A stretch of 64,000 nucleotides of DNA from an uncultured Anaerococcus sp. (GCF_943908415.1 NZ_CALTSY010000003.1:1-64000), one strand, 5' to 3'; positions 8,401-16,794 are shown, counted from the first letter of the stretch. The notes: generated by a model not told the origin, from the sequence alone. Made by a program: numbers and translations.

Positions 8401-9495
8401 ATGAAGTTTGAAATGCCAAAATATCACCATCCTGATTTTGATCAAGATTTTTTAAAGAATGCTCCAAATGTTACTCTTGAAGAAGTAAAAGAAGATGGTA
8501 TAAGTCCAAGAAATTATCACGCTCTTTCAGTATATCCAGAATATTTCAAGATAAATGATAAATGGGTGTTAGCTACACAATCCAGAATGGATACTGTATG
8601 TGTTGCAAATGATACTCCAGGAGAAGAAAGTGTTAATATAGTTGAGTTTAGAAACTTAAAAAAAGGAGATAAGGTTGTAATAGGAAGAACAGAAGATGCC
8701 TCTGAAGGTATCTATGTTTGGACTCAAGGTTTCTTAGAAGGAGAAGCAAAAAGAGATACATTCGCTTTCCGTTCAGGACGTTCAAGAGAAACAGCATTCT
8801 CTATGGACTATGATAACCTATACGAAGTTTTAAAGCACGAAAAAGCTAATGACGGCTATGTAACTGTTGTAATAGGATCAGCCTTATCACTTGATGAAGA
8901 CTCTAGAAATGCCCTAGCTAGATTAATAGAAAATGGCTATATACAAGCTATATTCTGTGGTACTGAAACCGCAGCCTTTGATCTAGAAAGAGGAATATAC
9001 AATACTTCTTGGGGACAAGAGCACTTTGAAAGAGAACAAAACACTACAAGGAATTTATATGAGACAATAAACTTAGCTCGTAAATATGGTTCCACAAAAG
9101 CTTTAGTTGAATCAGGCATGGTAAAAGATGGTTTTGTTAAAGCATGTATCGAAAATGATGTTTCCCTTGTATTATCAGGTACAATCCGTGATAGACTAGG
9201 ACTACCTGAGACATTTGATAATGTTTATGAAGCCCAAGATGAGATGAGATTTCATTCTAGAAAAACTTCTACAATGATAATGCTATCTGCAATACTATTT
9301 ACAATCGCTACTGGAAATATGACTCCATCCTATAACCAATTTGGTGAAGGAGTAAGACCAGTTTATATGTATACAGTTGATATTCAAGAGTTTGCAGTAA
9401 ACAAATTATCAGATAGGGGAACAGTAACAGCTGTTTCAATGGTAACTAATACCCAAGACTTTATAAGAAATGTAGATAGAGCTTTAAATAGTTAG
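8401..9495 (+). CDS. LOR/SDH-family protein (copy 2, diverged)
   Basis: A 364-residue paralogue of the preceding gene, beginning one base after its stop; AAGGAG at 8385-8390 supports the ATG at 8401. The opening MKFEMPKYHHPDFDQDF parallels MDFKIPKFEWPDFSEE of copy 1. It keeps ATGNM and the overall fold, but the family signature GSIRDDGPLP is changed to GTIRDRLGLP, and NAMCTHDLE becomes ETAAFDLE. It may be a non-catalytic partner or have a different substrate. Membership in the family is clear; activity is unknown. A strong terminator follows. Confidence 0.75.
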   Translation: MKFEMPKYHHPDFDQDFLKNAPNVTLEEVKEDGISPRNYHALSVYPEYFKINDKWVLATQSRMDTVCVANDTPGEESVNIVEFRNLKKGDKVVIGRTEDASEGIYVWTQGFLEGEAKRDTFAFRSGRSRETAFSMDYDNLYEVLKHEKANDGYVTVVIGSALSLDEDSRNALARLIENGYIQAIFCGTETAAFDLERGIYNTSWGQEHFEREQNTTRNLYETINLARKYGSTKALVESGMVKDGFVKACIENDVSLVLSGTIRDRLGLPETFDNVYEAQDEMRFHSRKTSTMIMLSAILFTIATGNMTPSYNQFGEGVRPVYMYTVDIQEFAVNKLSDRGTVTAVSMVTNTQDFIRNVDRALNS

Positions 9496-9555
9496 AGCTA
9501 ATACTATAAAAATATAAAAGTAAGTAGGATTTTCTAAAATATTTTACAGTTAATA

Positions 9556-9604
9556 AAAAGAGCTATCATATAGGACTAAGCATTAGTCATACGATAGCTC
9601 TTTT
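9556..9604. terminator. Bidirectional terminator
   Basis: A 12-bp stem AAAAGAGCTATC/GATAGCTCTTTT (9556-9567 and 9593-9604) between convergent genes, with T-rich sequence on both sides. It ends the LOR/SDH cluster on the plus strand and the folA unit on the minus strand. Confidence 0.85.
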
Positions 9605-9615
9605 ATATTATTAAA

Positions 9616-9879
9616 TTAAACTTCTTCAAAAAATTCTACTTCAACACCATCTAGGACTTTTGAAGGAACACCTATTTTGCCAGAAGCTTTGATATCTTCG
9701 TATCCTTTTAAATCATCACGATACTTTAAAAATCTCTTAAGGTTTCCAAGATTTTCCGTAATATTAAGTAATTCAACATCCTCATATTTTGCTGGATTTT
9801 CATTGTAATCCTTTATTACACTTTGGCAATGTGGGCAAAGGTCACTTACAAATATCTCTGTGCTTCTAATATTTTCCAT
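9616..9879 (-). CDS. Glutaredoxin-like thiol protein
   Basis: An 87-residue protein with a CPHC redox motif (C15, C18) near the N-terminus and a later GVPSKV segment that supplies the cis-proline loop of the thioredoxin fold. This is the size and layout of glutaredoxin-related proteins. It probably reduces disulfides in the cytoplasm; the partner is unknown. The start overlaps the folA stop (TAATG), and GGAGGAAA inside the end of folA acts as its ribosome-binding site, so expression is translationally coupled. Confidence 0.8.
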   Translation of the reverse strand: MENIRSTEIFVSDLCPHCQSVIKDYNENPAKYEDVELLNITENLGNLKRFLKYRDDLKGYEDIKASGKIGVPSKVLDGVEVEFFEEV

Positions 9880-10358
9880 TATTTCCTCCTATAAGTAATA
9901 TATCTAAATTCAAGGCCATCTTCTTCATAAACTGACGACTGATTTGAGATTTCAAAATCATCATCCTTGTCAAAATTATGAAGGAAAGTATCGGCTTTTT
10001 GGCTAGCGTAAATTTTTGTGATAATAGCCTCATCACAGTGATCTAAAAATATATCTACTATTTGTGAACCGCCGATTACAAAAACATCCCTTTTGCTATT
10101 CTCAAGATAGGATAAAATATCATCTGGAATGTTAAAAACTTTGGCATCGTGCAGCTCATAATCGTAATTACGAGTCAAAACAATATTTTCCCTATCACTA
10201 AGAGCATGGCCTATTGATTCATAGGTATTTCTACCCATTATTACTATGCTATTCATTGTTTCTTCCTTAAAATGCGATAAATCTTTTTTTAAGTGAAACA
10301 ACATCTTATTATCTTTACCTATGCCCCAATTTTCATCTACTGCTAAAATTATTTTCAT
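9879..10358 (-). CDS. folA: Dihydrofolate reductase
   Basis: A 159-residue enzyme reducing dihydrofolate to tetrahydrofolate with NADPH. Typical features: MKIILAVDENWGIGKDNKM (Met20-loop region), IVIMGRNTYESIG with the cofactor-binding Arg-Asn-Thr, and VIGGSQI. Length is standard for bacterial DHFR. The ATG follows AAAGGGGATATT. No thymidylate synthase gene is adjacent; instead a glutaredoxin-like gene follows with overlap. Confidence 0.95.
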   Translation of the reverse strand: MKIILAVDENWGIGKDNKMLFHLKKDLSHFKEETMNSIVIMGRNTYESIGHALSDRENIVLTRNYDYELHDAKVFNIPDDILSYLENSKRDVFVIGGSQIVDIFLDHCDEAIITKIYASQKADTFLHNFDKDDDFEISNQSSVYEEDGLEFRYITYRRK

Positions 10359-10681
10359 AATATCCCCTTTATCTTTATATAATATGCAAGCTGTTTTTAT
10401 GTATTATAGGCTTACAATTTATAAATATCTATATCAAATAAAGAAATTATCAAAAATAATTTAATACATAAGTATATAAAAGCAAAATTAGCTTTAGATA
10501 TTTTTTGTTAACTATAAAGTCTATTAGTTTTAACTAAATTTATTAACTGTTTGCTCCTGTTATTTTGATTACATTGCTCTTTTAGTTCATATATTAGTAT
10601 TTATTTTTTAAGTATAAAAAATATCTGTCAGGGCTTTTAACCCTAACAGATATTTTAAATCTTAATCTTTATAAAAAGATT
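10359..10681. other. Intergenic region folA / asp23
   Basis: A 323-base AT-rich gap. It contains the terminator of the asp23 operon at its right end and must contain the folA promoter on the minus strand, though no clean -35/-10 pair was found. Nothing else was recognised. Confidence 0.4.
10612..10653 (-). terminator. Terminator of the amaP-asp23 operon
   Basis: Stem ATATCTGTCAGGG/CCCTAACAGATAT (10621-10633 and 10641-10653) with one mismatch, followed on the minus strand by a T-rich tract (complement of 10612-10620). Confidence 0.75.
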
Positions 10682-11239
10682 CTATCTTAAAGAAGATTCT
10701 TGCTCATAGTTAGAGCCTTCATTGTTTGAGTTTCTTCTTTTAATGTCGTACTCTTTTCTGGTCATTACATCGTCAACACGAACATTAACTTCCACAACTT
10801 TTAATCCAGTCATTTGTCCAACAGATTGAGCTATATTTCTTTTTAATTCCTCAAATACTCTTGGAGCTGAATATCCGTACTCAAGGATAATTGCGGCATC
10901 AACAGCAGCTTCTTTTTCTCCTACATCAGCAGATATTCCTTTTGTTAGAGAACGTCCACCGAATTGTTCAGAAATACCAGAGAAGAAACCACCTTTCATA
11001 TCTAAAACACCAGGAACTTCTTGACAAGCTATTGCAGCTATTTTTTCAATAACTGAACCTTCAAAAGTAAGTTTTGATTCATAAGTTTCTTCTTTATCAT
11101 CTTTAAAATTATCTTGGAAATCATTCATAAATTCTTCCCTACTTTCTGCTCTTTCTTTCTTTTGTTGATTTTTTTCTCTTTGTTCTTGTTCTTTCTTATT
11201 TACGCCTGCAATTTCATTATATTTTTCTTCATTTGCCAT
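10682..11239 (-). CDS. Asp23/Gls24 family envelope stress protein
   Basis: A 185-residue protein with a charged K/E/Q-rich N-terminal tail (about 1-55), then the Asp23 domain: SVIEKIAAIACQEVPGVLDMKGG and a VGEKEAAVDAAIILEYG segment. Asp23 proteins form an abundant membrane-associated network anchored by AmaP and help envelope stress tolerance. Here amaP and a DUF2273-like gene lie directly upstream in the same operon, the arrangement known from Staphylococcus. The ribosome-binding site AAGGAGAT is good. Confidence 0.9.
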   Translation of the reverse strand: MANEEKYNEIAGVNKKEQEQREKNQQKKERAESREEFMNDFQDNFKDDKEETYESKLTFEGSVIEKIAAIACQEVPGVLDMKGGFFSGISEQFGGRSLTKGISADVGEKEAAVDAAIILEYGYSAPRVFEELKRNIAQSVGQMTGLKVVEVNVRVDDVMTRKEYDIKRRNSNNEGSNYEQESSLR

Positions 11240-11258
11240 AACAATATCTCCTTTCTAA

Positions 11259-11594
11259 CTAATACTTCTTAAAGAATCTTTCTAACCTAAATATAGTTTT
11301 CGGATCGCCATCTTTATACTTACCATAAATTTTGCCAATATTGTATAAGATTATAATTAAGAGAGTTCTAAAAAAACCTATTGTTAAAAATAGTATGGAA
11401 ACTATAAGTCCAAATATTGTATACTTAAACTCATTCCAATGAGATTTTTGAAAATTCCTAAATTTATTTTTAATAAGTGAATCTTCTTTCTCTTTCTTTT
11501 TTTCAACTATAACTATTTTTTCGTTATCATTTTTTACTTTAGAGTTCTCATAATTACTTTGGTAATCCGAAAATTTTCCATAATTATTATTCAT
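11259..11594 (-). CDS. DUF2273-like small membrane protein
   Basis: A 111-residue protein with a charged N-terminal half (about 1-50) and two adjacent hydrophobic segments (about 56-75 and 76-90), ending in a basic tail. Position between amaP and asp23 and the two-helix C-terminal half fit the DUF2273 proteins of this operon in other Firmicutes. The long charged N-terminus is unusual, since most DUF2273 proteins are 60-80 residues. Probably an accessory anchor for the Asp23 layer. Confidence 0.65.
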   Translation of the reverse strand: MNNNYGKFSDYQSNYENSKVKNDNEKIVIVEKKKEKEDSLIKNKFRNFQKSHWNEFKYTIFGLIVSILFLTIGFFRTLLIIILYNIGKIYGKYKDGDPKTIFRLERFFKKY

Positions 11595-11604
11595 ATGAAC
11601 CCAC

Positions 11605-12150
11605 TTAAACTACTCTCTTATTAGAATCTTTTTTAATATCGTAGAATTCGACATCTACCTTATTAACAGGATAGCCAGTAAAAGTTTCCAAACTTTTTGC
11701 AATATCCTCTTTGATCATTTGTCCTAATGAATTTAAATTTTCACCTTCATAAACACCACACTTAAGCTCGGTATTTATTTCGTTAGATCTTCCATTTTTG
11801 ACTTTAATGACTGCATCTGCATTTCTGATCTCTGGATGTTTACTTAAAGTAGTAAGTACGTTATCTAGAATTGCACTAGATGTAATAAGCATTTCACCAG
11901 AATCATCCTTGTCAATTATATAATTATTAATTGTAGGAAGAGCAAGAGCTCTAATAAAAACATATAAAGCTAACAATGCTCCTAGAATTGCAACTACAGT
12001 CAAGAAATAGTAGAACCATTCTTGTTTATTGTAATTATCTAGTGTTGTTGTTATTTTGCCATAATCAAATATCAAGAAATATGAGCAAAATAAAGCTAGC
12101 AATGTGGCGATAGCAAAAATAACATCAATCCATTTTCGCCATCTTTTCAA
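11605..12150 (-). CDS. amaP: AmaP-like alkaline shock membrane anchor
   Basis: A 181-residue protein with two N-terminal membrane segments (about 9-28 and 45-67) followed by an Asp23-like soluble domain (about 85-170) with VEFYDI near the end. AmaP anchors Asp23 to the membrane. It opens the three-gene stress operon. The start is TTG at 12148-12150; a later in-frame alternative would cut the first helix. Its ribosome-binding site is a pure run of eight G just upstream, which may matter for expression (see findings). Confidence 0.85.
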   Translation of the reverse strand: MKRWRKWIDVIFAIATLLALFCSYFLIFDYGKITTTLDNYNKQEWFYYFLTVVAILGALLALYVFIRALALPTINNYIIDKDDSGEMLITSSAILDNVLTTLSKHPEIRNADAVIKVKNGRSNEINTELKCGVYEGENLNSLGQMIKEDIAKSLETFTGYPVNKVDVEFYDIKKDSNKRVV

Positions 12151-12155
12151 TTTGA

Positions 12156-12163
12156 CCCCCCCC
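12156..12163 (-). promoter_or_regulatory. G8 homopolymer serving as amaP ribosome-binding site
   Basis: On the minus strand the sequence before the TTG start reads AAAG, eight G, then TCAAA. The G run occupies the Shine-Dalgarno position (spacing 5). Slippage in such a run would change ribosome-binding spacing. Confidence 0.5.
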
Positions 12164-12426
12164 TTTCAAAGTATTAAAGTTTTAATGTAATACCTTACCT
12201 ATATATTATATATCCCAAAATTATTTTTTTATTCATAAAATTTAAAAAAAATATAAATATATAGAATTAATATTTTTTATACTAAATTAGGCAAGCTTAT
12301 ATATGAAATACATGAGAAGATCTTTAATAGTATAAAGCATCTATTACTAGATATAGTTTTTCTTGAAGAAAAGGTTATTTTGCGTTATTATTAATTAATG
12401 GAGCTTATTAATAAATGGAGGATAAG

Positions 12427-12921
12427 ATGAGTGTAAAAATAAATAATGAAGTAATAGAAACTATGCTATATTTTTGGCAAGCATCTTCTGAAGGAGAAAA
12501 AGTCGGAGAAGACTTTATCAGAGGTATAGCTAATCGTCCAGAAATGCAAATGATTTATAGTGATGATTTTGGAGAAGAAGAAGTAAGAAAAGTTCTTTCT
12601 GCAATTTCAAATAGAGAAAGATTAAATGACGTTTCCAAAGAAGCCAAGAAGTTTTGGAATAACAATATGTGGATGATGGAAGACTTGGGTGTGGTGGATA
12701 TGATGGTCCAACCTGTAAAGCATCTAAATCTAGATGATATGGATAGTGACAAAACTCTTATCTTTATACCTGGACATTTTGACGAATATTATGTGAAAGA
12801 TGATATTATCCTTATTAACTTCTTTAAGATTATGGTTGATATTTTTGGTGGTACAGGAGAAGTTACCATGGATAAAGAACCTTTTGAAGAACATATCAGA
12901 AAGATTGTTAGAGAAAATTAA
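12427..12921 (+). CDS. Conserved hypothetical protein, possibly TDE2712 family
   Basis: A 164-residue soluble protein without membrane segments. GGAGG at 12417-12421 and spacing 5 favour the ATG at 12427 over the in-frame ATG at 12415, which overlaps that site. Notable segments are YFWQASSEGEKVGEDFI, KVLSAISNRERLND and FIPGHFDEYYV. I recall similar segments from proteins named TDE2712 family, but could not verify this. No catalytic motif was recognised. It is monocistronic: terminator 42 bases downstream. Confidence 0.7.
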   Translation: MSVKINNEVIETMLYFWQASSEGEKVGEDFIRGIANRPEMQMIYSDDFGEEEVRKVLSAISNRERLNDVSKEAKKFWNNNMWMMEDLGVVDMMVQPVKHLNLDDMDSDKTLIFIPGHFDEYYVKDDIILINFFKIMVDIFGGTGEVTMDKEPFEEHIRKIVREN

Positions 12922-13268
12922 AATCATAATTTTTGATTACTAATCCTAAATTAAAAATGCTTAAATCCCATCATACTTTTTTAAAAAGTTAGATGGGATT
13001 TTTACTGTAGTGTATTATTATATATTCAAACTTTGTGTTTTTAATACTTATTTTTAATAAATATACTTAAAAATGTCAAAATACTTTTAATAACTTATTC
13101 GATATGAAAAATATGGGTATACATCTATATGTATTCAAAATTATTGTGCACTAAGGCTAATTTACCATATTAACTAAATAAATTTATAATTCTAGTAAGT
13201 GCTATTTAAATGAGAATGGTGTACAAGTATTTTTTATAAACAGTTATATAAATTACAGAGGAGGATAT
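12922..13268 (+). other. Intergenic region before the DMT exporter
   Basis: A 347-base gap holding the terminator at 12963-13004. The remaining AT-rich sequence must contain the promoter of the exporter, but no clear -35/-10 pair was seen. Confidence 0.4.
12963..13004 (+). terminator. Terminator
   Basis: A 10-bp stem AAATCCCATC/GATGGGATTT (12963-12972 and 12992-13001) with a T run. Confidence 0.8.
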
Positions 13269-14213
13269 ATGACAAATAATCAATCTAAAAACCGAGATAA
13301 AGATAAACTCGCAAAGCTCGGCTTGTTGATTACTGCAATTCTTTGGGGTAGTTCCCTTACTGTAGTTAAACAATCAGCAAATACATTTAACCCTAATTTT
13401 ATACTAATGGTTAGGTTTGGATTATCAGCAATAATTTTAGCAATAATATTTAGAAAAAAATTAAAAGGTTCTACAAAGGATGATATAAAAGCGGGTCTGA
13501 TCGTAGGTATCTTTTTATTTATGGCCTATTCGTCACAGACGCTTGGAGTTACATATGCAGATCCAGGTAGGAGTGCCTTTCTGTCTGCATCTTACTGCGT
13601 AATAGTACCCTTTCTATCATGGGCAGTAACTAAGAATAAACCTGATAAATACAACGTAGCAGCTGCAATTATAGCAGTTATAGGTATATACTTTATATCT
13701 AAGTCAGGAGTTGAAAAAGGATCATCAATACTAAATGCAAGCAAAGAAATGAGAATGGGTGATGGTTTAGCTTTACTAAGCGGTGTGCTATTTGCATCCC
13801 ACATAGTAGCTATTAAGATATTTACTAAAGGTAGAGATCCTATACAAATGACCATATACCAATTTGCATCAGCAGCTGTAATAGCCGCTATAGTTACATT
13901 GATATTTGAAGATAACTCAAATATTACAATAAGTTCATATAGACCAGTTGTGGAACTATTGTACTTAGCGATTTTCTGTACTACAATTGCCTTACTATTA
14001 CAAAATATTGGTCAAAAATATACCGATGAATCATCAGCGGCTATTATACTAGGCTTTGAATCTGTATTTGGATTATTGATACCAGTATTATTAGGTATTG
14101 AAAAATTAACCACATTTTCTATTATAGGATTTGTACTATTGTTTATAGCAATAATGATATCTGAAACAAAGCTATCTTTCCTTAATAAAGATAAGCAAGA
14201 ACAAAAAGCTTAA
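13269..14213 (+). CDS. EamA/DMT-family transporter
   Basis: A 314-residue protein with about ten hydrophobic helices arranged as two EamA repeats (about 15-150 and 160-300). The first helix has the typical ILWGSS motif. Members export amino acids or metabolites; the substrate cannot be read from the sequence. The ATG has GAGGAGG upstream. It is a single-gene unit with its own terminator. A second, related DMT protein lies at 42074. Confidence 0.9.
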   Translation: MTNNQSKNRDKDKLAKLGLLITAILWGSSLTVVKQSANTFNPNFILMVRFGLSAIILAIIFRKKLKGSTKDDIKAGLIVGIFLFMAYSSQTLGVTYADPGRSAFLSASYCVIVPFLSWAVTKNKPDKYNVAAAIIAVIGIYFISKSGVEKGSSILNASKEMRMGDGLALLSGVLFASHIVAIKIFTKGRDPIQMTIYQFASAAVIAAIVTLIFEDNSNITISSYRPVVELLYLAIFCTTIALLLQNIGQKYTDESSAAIILGFESVFGLLIPVLLGIEKLTTFSIIGFVLLFIAIMISETKLSFLNKDKQEQKA

Positions 14214-14266
14214 TTATAAAAACATGAACTTAATTTCTAGAATTATATTAATAAATATTAGCTTTG

Positions 14267-14303
14267 ACACCTTGGAATTTTTAAGATTTCAAGGTGTTTT
14301 TTT
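14267..14303 (+). terminator. Terminator after the DMT exporter
   Basis: Stem CACCTTG/CAAGGTG (14268-14274 and 14290-14296), extended by AT pairs on the loop side, followed by seven T. Confidence 0.8.
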
Positions 14304-14486
14304 ATGCTTGATTGAATTTAAATATCTTAACTAATTTAAATAATTCCTTTGAAATTATTGTTTGGCTTACATATTTTTTGGGGGAGACTTAATATTTATT
14401 TATATGGACTGATTGTTTTATAACAAAAATGAACATTTATTTCTATAAGCTTATTAAATAAGTAAAGTTTCTTAATAAAAATTTAA

Positions 14487-14500
14487 AGAAAACGTTGACA
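14487..14500 (+). promoter_or_regulatory. cre-like site (CcpA) overlapping the lac -35 box
   Basis: AGAAAACGTTGACA matches the Gram-positive cre consensus TGWAANCGNTNWCA at 13 of 14 positions (first base differs). It includes the -35 hexamer, the position expected for carbon catabolite repression. Binding is inferred. Confidence 0.6.
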
Positions 14501-14523
14501 AAAGTATTTGTTTAGTATATCAT
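14495..14523 (+). promoter_or_regulatory. lac operon promoter
   Basis: TTGACA (14495-14500), 17-base spacer, TATCAT (14518-14523). A near-consensus sigma-A promoter about 50 bases before lacA. Confidence 0.85.
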
Positions 14524-14534
14524 ATAAACAAATA
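14505..14534 (+). promoter_or_regulatory. Operator dyad, probably for LacR (DeoR family)
   Basis: TATTTGTTTA, ten bases, then its exact complement TAAACAAATA. The dyad straddles the -10 box, so a bound repressor would block transcription. A further partial repeat, ATAAATAAACA, follows near 14551. DeoR-family sugar repressors often bind TGTTT-rich repeats, and lacR is the last gene of this operon. Confidence 0.7.
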
Positions 14535-14572
14535 AGAAAATAAATGAACATAAATAAACAGAAGGAGGTCAT

Positions 14573-15025
14573 ATGAAAGTTTATTTTTCTTCTGACAAAG
14601 ATGGATTAAGACTAAAGGATGTATTAGTAAAAGAAGTTAAAAACTTAGGATATGAAGTAGAAGATTTGACTGAGGAAAATTTTGATTTTGTGGATAGCTC
14701 AAAAGCTGTTTGTAAAAAACTACTAGAAGTTGATGGCATGCTAACAAGTGGATCAGATGATGCATCAGTAGGTATTCTAGTAGATAAATACGGAGCAGGA
14801 TCATATATGGCTGCTACCAAACATAAAGGAATGATAGCTGCTGAAGTTAGTGAAGAACGATCTTCTTTGATGACAAAAAGACATAATGGTGCAAGGGTGC
14901 TATGCTTAGGATCTGGAATAGTAGGAGAAGAACTTGCAAAATCATGTGTTAGAAGTTTCTTAAGCCATGGTTATGATGGTGGTCGTCACCAAATAAGAAT
15001 AGACATGCTAAATAAAATGATGTAG
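14573..15025 (+). CDS. lacA: Galactose-6-phosphate isomerase subunit LacA
   Basis: A 150-residue RpiB/LacA/LacB-fold protein. With LacB it isomerises galactose-6-phosphate to tagatose-6-phosphate. The fold signature SGSDDASVGILVDKYGAGSYMAA and a GARVLCLGSGIVG segment are present. As usual for LacA, the catalytic cysteine of the RpiB family is not present in the loop (SGSDDAS where LacB has CGTGVG). It is the first gene behind the lac promoter and has a strong AGGAGGT. Length is slightly above the usual 141. Confidence 0.88.
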   Translation: MKVYFSSDKDGLRLKDVLVKEVKNLGYEVEDLTEENFDFVDSSKAVCKKLLEVDGMLTSGSDDASVGILVDKYGAGSYMAATKHKGMIAAEVSEERSSLMTKRHNGARVLCLGSGIVGEELAKSCVRSFLSHGYDGGRHQIRIDMLNKMM

Positions 15026-15035
15026 GAGGTAGCTG

Positions 15036-15566
15036 ATGAAAATAGCATTAGGATGTGACCACATTGTTACAAATTTAAAAATGGAAATTTCAGACCATTT
15101 AAAAGCTAATGGCCATGAAGTAGTAGATGTTGGAACTTACGATAATACCAGAACTCATTATCCGATTTATGGTAAAAAAGTTGGTGAGCTTGTGGCAAGT
15201 AAGGACTGTGATCTTGGAGTTGTTCTTTGTGGTACAGGAGTAGGAATCAGCACTGCGGTCAACAAATCATTTGGGACAAGATGTGCCTTAGTAAGAGACT
15301 GTGCAACAGCAGCATATGCTAGAGAAGAACTAGATGCCAATGTGATAGCTGTCGGTGGAATGATAGTTGGAAAAGACTTGGCTTGTGAAATAGTAGATAG
15401 CTTTTTAAATGCTAATTACAAGCAAACTAATGAAAACAAAAAGCTTATTGACAAACTTATGGTTATAGAAGAAGAACAAGGCGAAGACAAAAATGAACAA
15501 TTCTGTAATCAAGACTATTTTGATGAGTTGTTAGAAAAGTGGGATCGTGGTGAGTACCATGATTAA
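15036..15566 (+). CDS. lacB: Galactose-6-phosphate isomerase subunit LacB
   Basis: A 176-residue partner of LacA, 10 bases downstream. It opens with [15 protein letters not shown] (phosphate-binding CDH), followed by [16 protein letters not shown] with the active-site cysteine near residue 69 and [12 protein letters not shown]. This set and the long C-terminal extension are typical of LacB (about 171 residues). The last bases overlap the start of the sugar-kinase gene. Confidence 0.92.
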   Translation: MKIALGCDHIVTNLKMEISDHLKANGHEVVDVGTYDNTRTHYPIYGKKVGELVASKDCDLGVVLCGTGVGISTAVNKSFGTRCALVRDCATAAYAREELDANVIAVGGMIVGKDLACEIVDSFLNANYKQTNENKKLIDKLMVIEEEQGEDKNEQFCNQDYFDELLEKWDRGEYHD

Positions 15567-16476
15567 TAATTCTTTCTTAGGAGTAGATGGAGGTGGAACG
15601 AAGACAGAATTTCTATTGGATATTAATGGTAATAAGTTTAATTCAAAACAAAAAACAATACACCCAAAGCAAGTTTCTAAGCAAGAATATTTTAATATTA
15701 TGGAATCAGGTGTAAAAGATGTTGTTAATAAAGCTGGTATAAAAGCATATGAAATAGATTACTCTTTTATTGCTGTTCCAGGATATGGGCAATATCCAGA
15801 TACTGAAGAATATATAGATAAAGGAATAAGAAAAGTTCTCCAGAATGATAGATTTAGAATAGGAAATGATTGTGTTAATGGGTGGGCTGGGTCATTAAAT
15901 GGAAATCCAGGAGTAAATATTGTTCTAGGAACTGGTGCAATTGGATATGGAGTAGATGATAAAGGTAATTCTATAAGATGCTCTGGTTGGGGCCCTCTTA
16001 TAGGAGATGAAGCTAGTGGATATTGGATTGGATTAAAATTGCTAAACATTTTTACTAAGATGAGTGATGGAAGAATTGAAAAAGACTTGATATATGACTT
16101 GGTTAAAGAAAAACTAGATATAAAATACGATTTTGAAATATTTGAGATTGTTGAGAATATGGAAAGAGATGAAATAGCATCCTTATCAGTTATATTAGAC
16201 AAAGCTTTAGAACTCAACAATCAAAATGCACTTATAATATTAGATGAAATTTCAGATGAAGTGACTTTAGTAATTAATACTATTATTAAAAAATTAGATT
16301 TTAATTCAACTATAAAGGTATCGTTTTCAGGCGGTGTGGTAAATTTGGGTGAAAAGTTAATACAATCTATAGATGATAAAGTTGGAGATAACATTGAATT
16401 AGTAAAACCTTTTGCAAGTCCAGTAGAAGGGTCGGTTATACTAGCTAAAAAATTATATAAGGAGAATCGAGGATAG
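15559..16476 (+). CDS. BadF/BadG/BcrA/BcrD-type ATPase, probable amino-sugar or hexose kinase
   Basis: A 305-residue ASKHA-fold protein. [13 protein letters not shown] near the N-terminus is the phosphate-1 motif; [10 protein letters not shown] and [17 protein letters not shown] are typical of the N-acetylglucosamine-kinase branch of this family. I place the start at ATG 15559, overlapping the lacB stop; a GTG at 15547 is possible. The setting between lacB and lacF suggests phosphorylation of a sugar released inside the cell by the 6-phospho-beta-galactosidase, for instance glucose or GlcNAc. The substrate is not known. Confidence 0.75.
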   Translation: MINNSFLGVDGGGTKTEFLLDINGNKFNSKQKTIHPKQVSKQEYFNIMESGVKDVVNKAGIKAYEIDYSFIAVPGYGQYPDTEEYIDKGIRKVLQNDRFRIGNDCVNGWAGSLNGNPGVNIVLGTGAIGYGVDDKGNSIRCSGWGPLIGDEASGYWIGLKLLNIFTKMSDGRIEKDLIYDLVKEKLDIKYDFEIFEIVENMERDEIASLSVILDKALELNNQNALIILDEISDEVTLVINTIIKKLDFNSTIKVSFSGGVVNLGEKLIQSIDDKVGDNIELVKPFASPVEGSVILAKKLYKENRG

Positions 16477-16477
16477 T

Positions 16478-16786
16478 ATGGATAGACAAGAAATAGGCAT
16501 GCTAGGTTTTGAGATTGTAGCATATTCCGGGGATGCAAGAAGTAGCTTATTAGAAGCTAGAAACTGTGCCAAAAGAGGAGAATGGGATAGGATCGATTCA
16601 TTAATACAATCAGCACAAGAAAATATAAATGAAGCTCATAATAAGCAAACTGAAATGCTTACATTGGATGCTAGAGGTGAGGATTTAGATATAGGTATTA
16701 TAATGATCCATGCTCAGGATCATTTAATGACAACAATGTTACTTAAAGACATAATATATGACTTAATTGAGATTTATAAAAAATAG
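16478..16786 (+). CDS. lacF: PTS lactose/cellobiose-family EIIA
   Basis: A 102-residue EIIA-Lac protein. The phosphorylated histidine is H78 in MIHAQDHLMT, the same residue number as in the Staphylococcus enzyme. It passes phosphate from HPr to the EIIB domain of LacE. The start lies one base after the kinase stop, with AAGGAGAA upstream. Confidence 0.92.
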   Translation: MDRQEIGMLGFEIVAYSGDARSSLLEARNCAKRGEWDRIDSLIQSAQENINEAHNKQTEMLTLDARGEDLDIGIIMIHAQDHLMTTMLLKDIIYDLIEIYKK

Positions 16787-16794
16787 GAGCAGTT

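Larger units (their letters stand above)
14214..14572 (+). other. Intergenic and control region before the lac operon
   Basis: A 359-base gap. It holds the exporter's terminator (14267-14303), then AT-rich sequence, then the cre-like site, promoter and operator dyad of the lac operon (14487-14534) and a leader ending in AGAAGGAGGTC. Confidence 0.6.
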
